Shown here: piece by piece, positions 63,855-64,000 of the stretch
Layout of the letters: the number at the start of each line of letters is the position of its first letter
Position numbering within the stretch: the first letter of the stretch is position 1
Origin: Macquaria australasica
Taxonomy: Eukaryota; Chordata; Actinopteri; Centrarchiformes; Percichthyidae
NCBI GenBank assembly: GCA_005408345.1
Contig: SEMN01000530.1
Coordinates: forward strand, 1-64,000
Direction of reading: 5' to 3'
DNA: 64,000 bases
Program-made: the position numbers and the translations under genes
Notes under the pieces: generated by a model
What the model saw: only the letters and a program-made list of their open reading frames with translations
Told to the model about the DNA's origin: nothing
Databases searched by the model: none

Positions 63855-64000
63855 AAACAAAGCAGCTGCTGAGCAGGTAGTACACTGTGGGTTTTTAGAG
63901 CTTTTTCTTTAAAAACAGCTGCCTGCTGCAGCTGAAAACGACACTATAAGAGCGGAGAGAACCAAAACAGTAAAAGTTTTGGGCCAGACAGCTAAACAAT
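63855..64000 (+). repeat. Second copy of the 37440-type repeat, cut by window end
   Basis: GAGCAGGTAGTACACTGTG, then AGAGCTTTTTCTTTAAAAAC and AGCTGCCTGCTGCAGCTG, align with 37655-37740, including the downstream ACCAAAACAGTAAA/CTAAACAAT text. The copy continues past the right edge. Confidence 0.62.

Noticed and set aside
1..64000. CRISPR arrays, bacterial operons, phage or plasmid features
   Set aside because: No spaced direct repeats, ribosome binding sites or dense coding; the content is plainly vertebrate nuclear DNA.
1..64000. Known fish microRNAs such as let-7, miR-9, miR-124 and miR-219
   Set aside because: None of their mature sequences was recognised on either strand by eye; a covariance-model or miRBase search would be needed to exclude others.

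Overview
This window looks like teleost fish nuclear DNA. It is AT-leaning, rich in CA and TA microsatellites, and carries repeat types typical of ray-finned fish: an L2-type LINE whose ORF1 encodes an esterase, older L2/Rex1-like LINE remnants, a Tc1/mariner end, hAT-like and other short inverted-repeat elements, and solo LTRs. The assignment rests on these repeats, because I found no host protein-coding gene, rRNA or functional tRNA. Outside the LINE, open frames are short and none shows a recognisable domain, so this reads as about 60 kb of intergenic or intronic sequence.

Layout. Positions 1 to about 3990, minus strand, hold a young but broken L2-type LINE cut by the window edge. Its ORF1 (zinc-finger-like Cys pairs, coiled coil, SGNH esterase) is intact. 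The first part of ORF2 (APE-type endonuclease) is also intact, but the reverse transcriptase carries several frameshifts. ORF1 and ORF2 lie in the same frame, separated by one TGA. From 4 to 13 kb the sequence is mostly unique, with a cluster of POU-octamer, X-box-like and CCAAT motifs at 5.1-5.3 kb. A decayed nonautonomous DNA element lies at 13.08-13.92 kb. At 18.34-19.04 kb, two same-strand copies of a Tc1-type terminal sequence are embedded in TA-rich microsatellite.

Old LINE fragments lie at 24.1-24.6 kb and 55.2-55.9 kb. A full 21-position match to the RE1/NRSE site bound by REST lies at 36721-36741 and is the most striking regulatory signal here. From 48 kb onward transposable elements are dense. 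They include a 215-bp MITE with an internal palindrome (48.33 kb), an LTR-like block (49.05 kb), a 247-bp MITE with 57-bp inverted repeats (53.67 kb), a 209-bp MITE-like element (54.77 kb), a 672-bp hAT-type element with a perfect 8-bp target duplication (59.18 kb) and a 423-bp solo LTR with a perfect 5-bp target duplication (60.42 kb).

No genes here work together as a pathway beyond the LINE's own two proteins. I found no evidence of a new enzymatic or defence system. The points most worth following are the RE1 site, the single-stop ORF1/ORF2 layout of the LINE, the Tc1-end/microsatellite compound repeat, and the precisely bounded nonautonomous elements.
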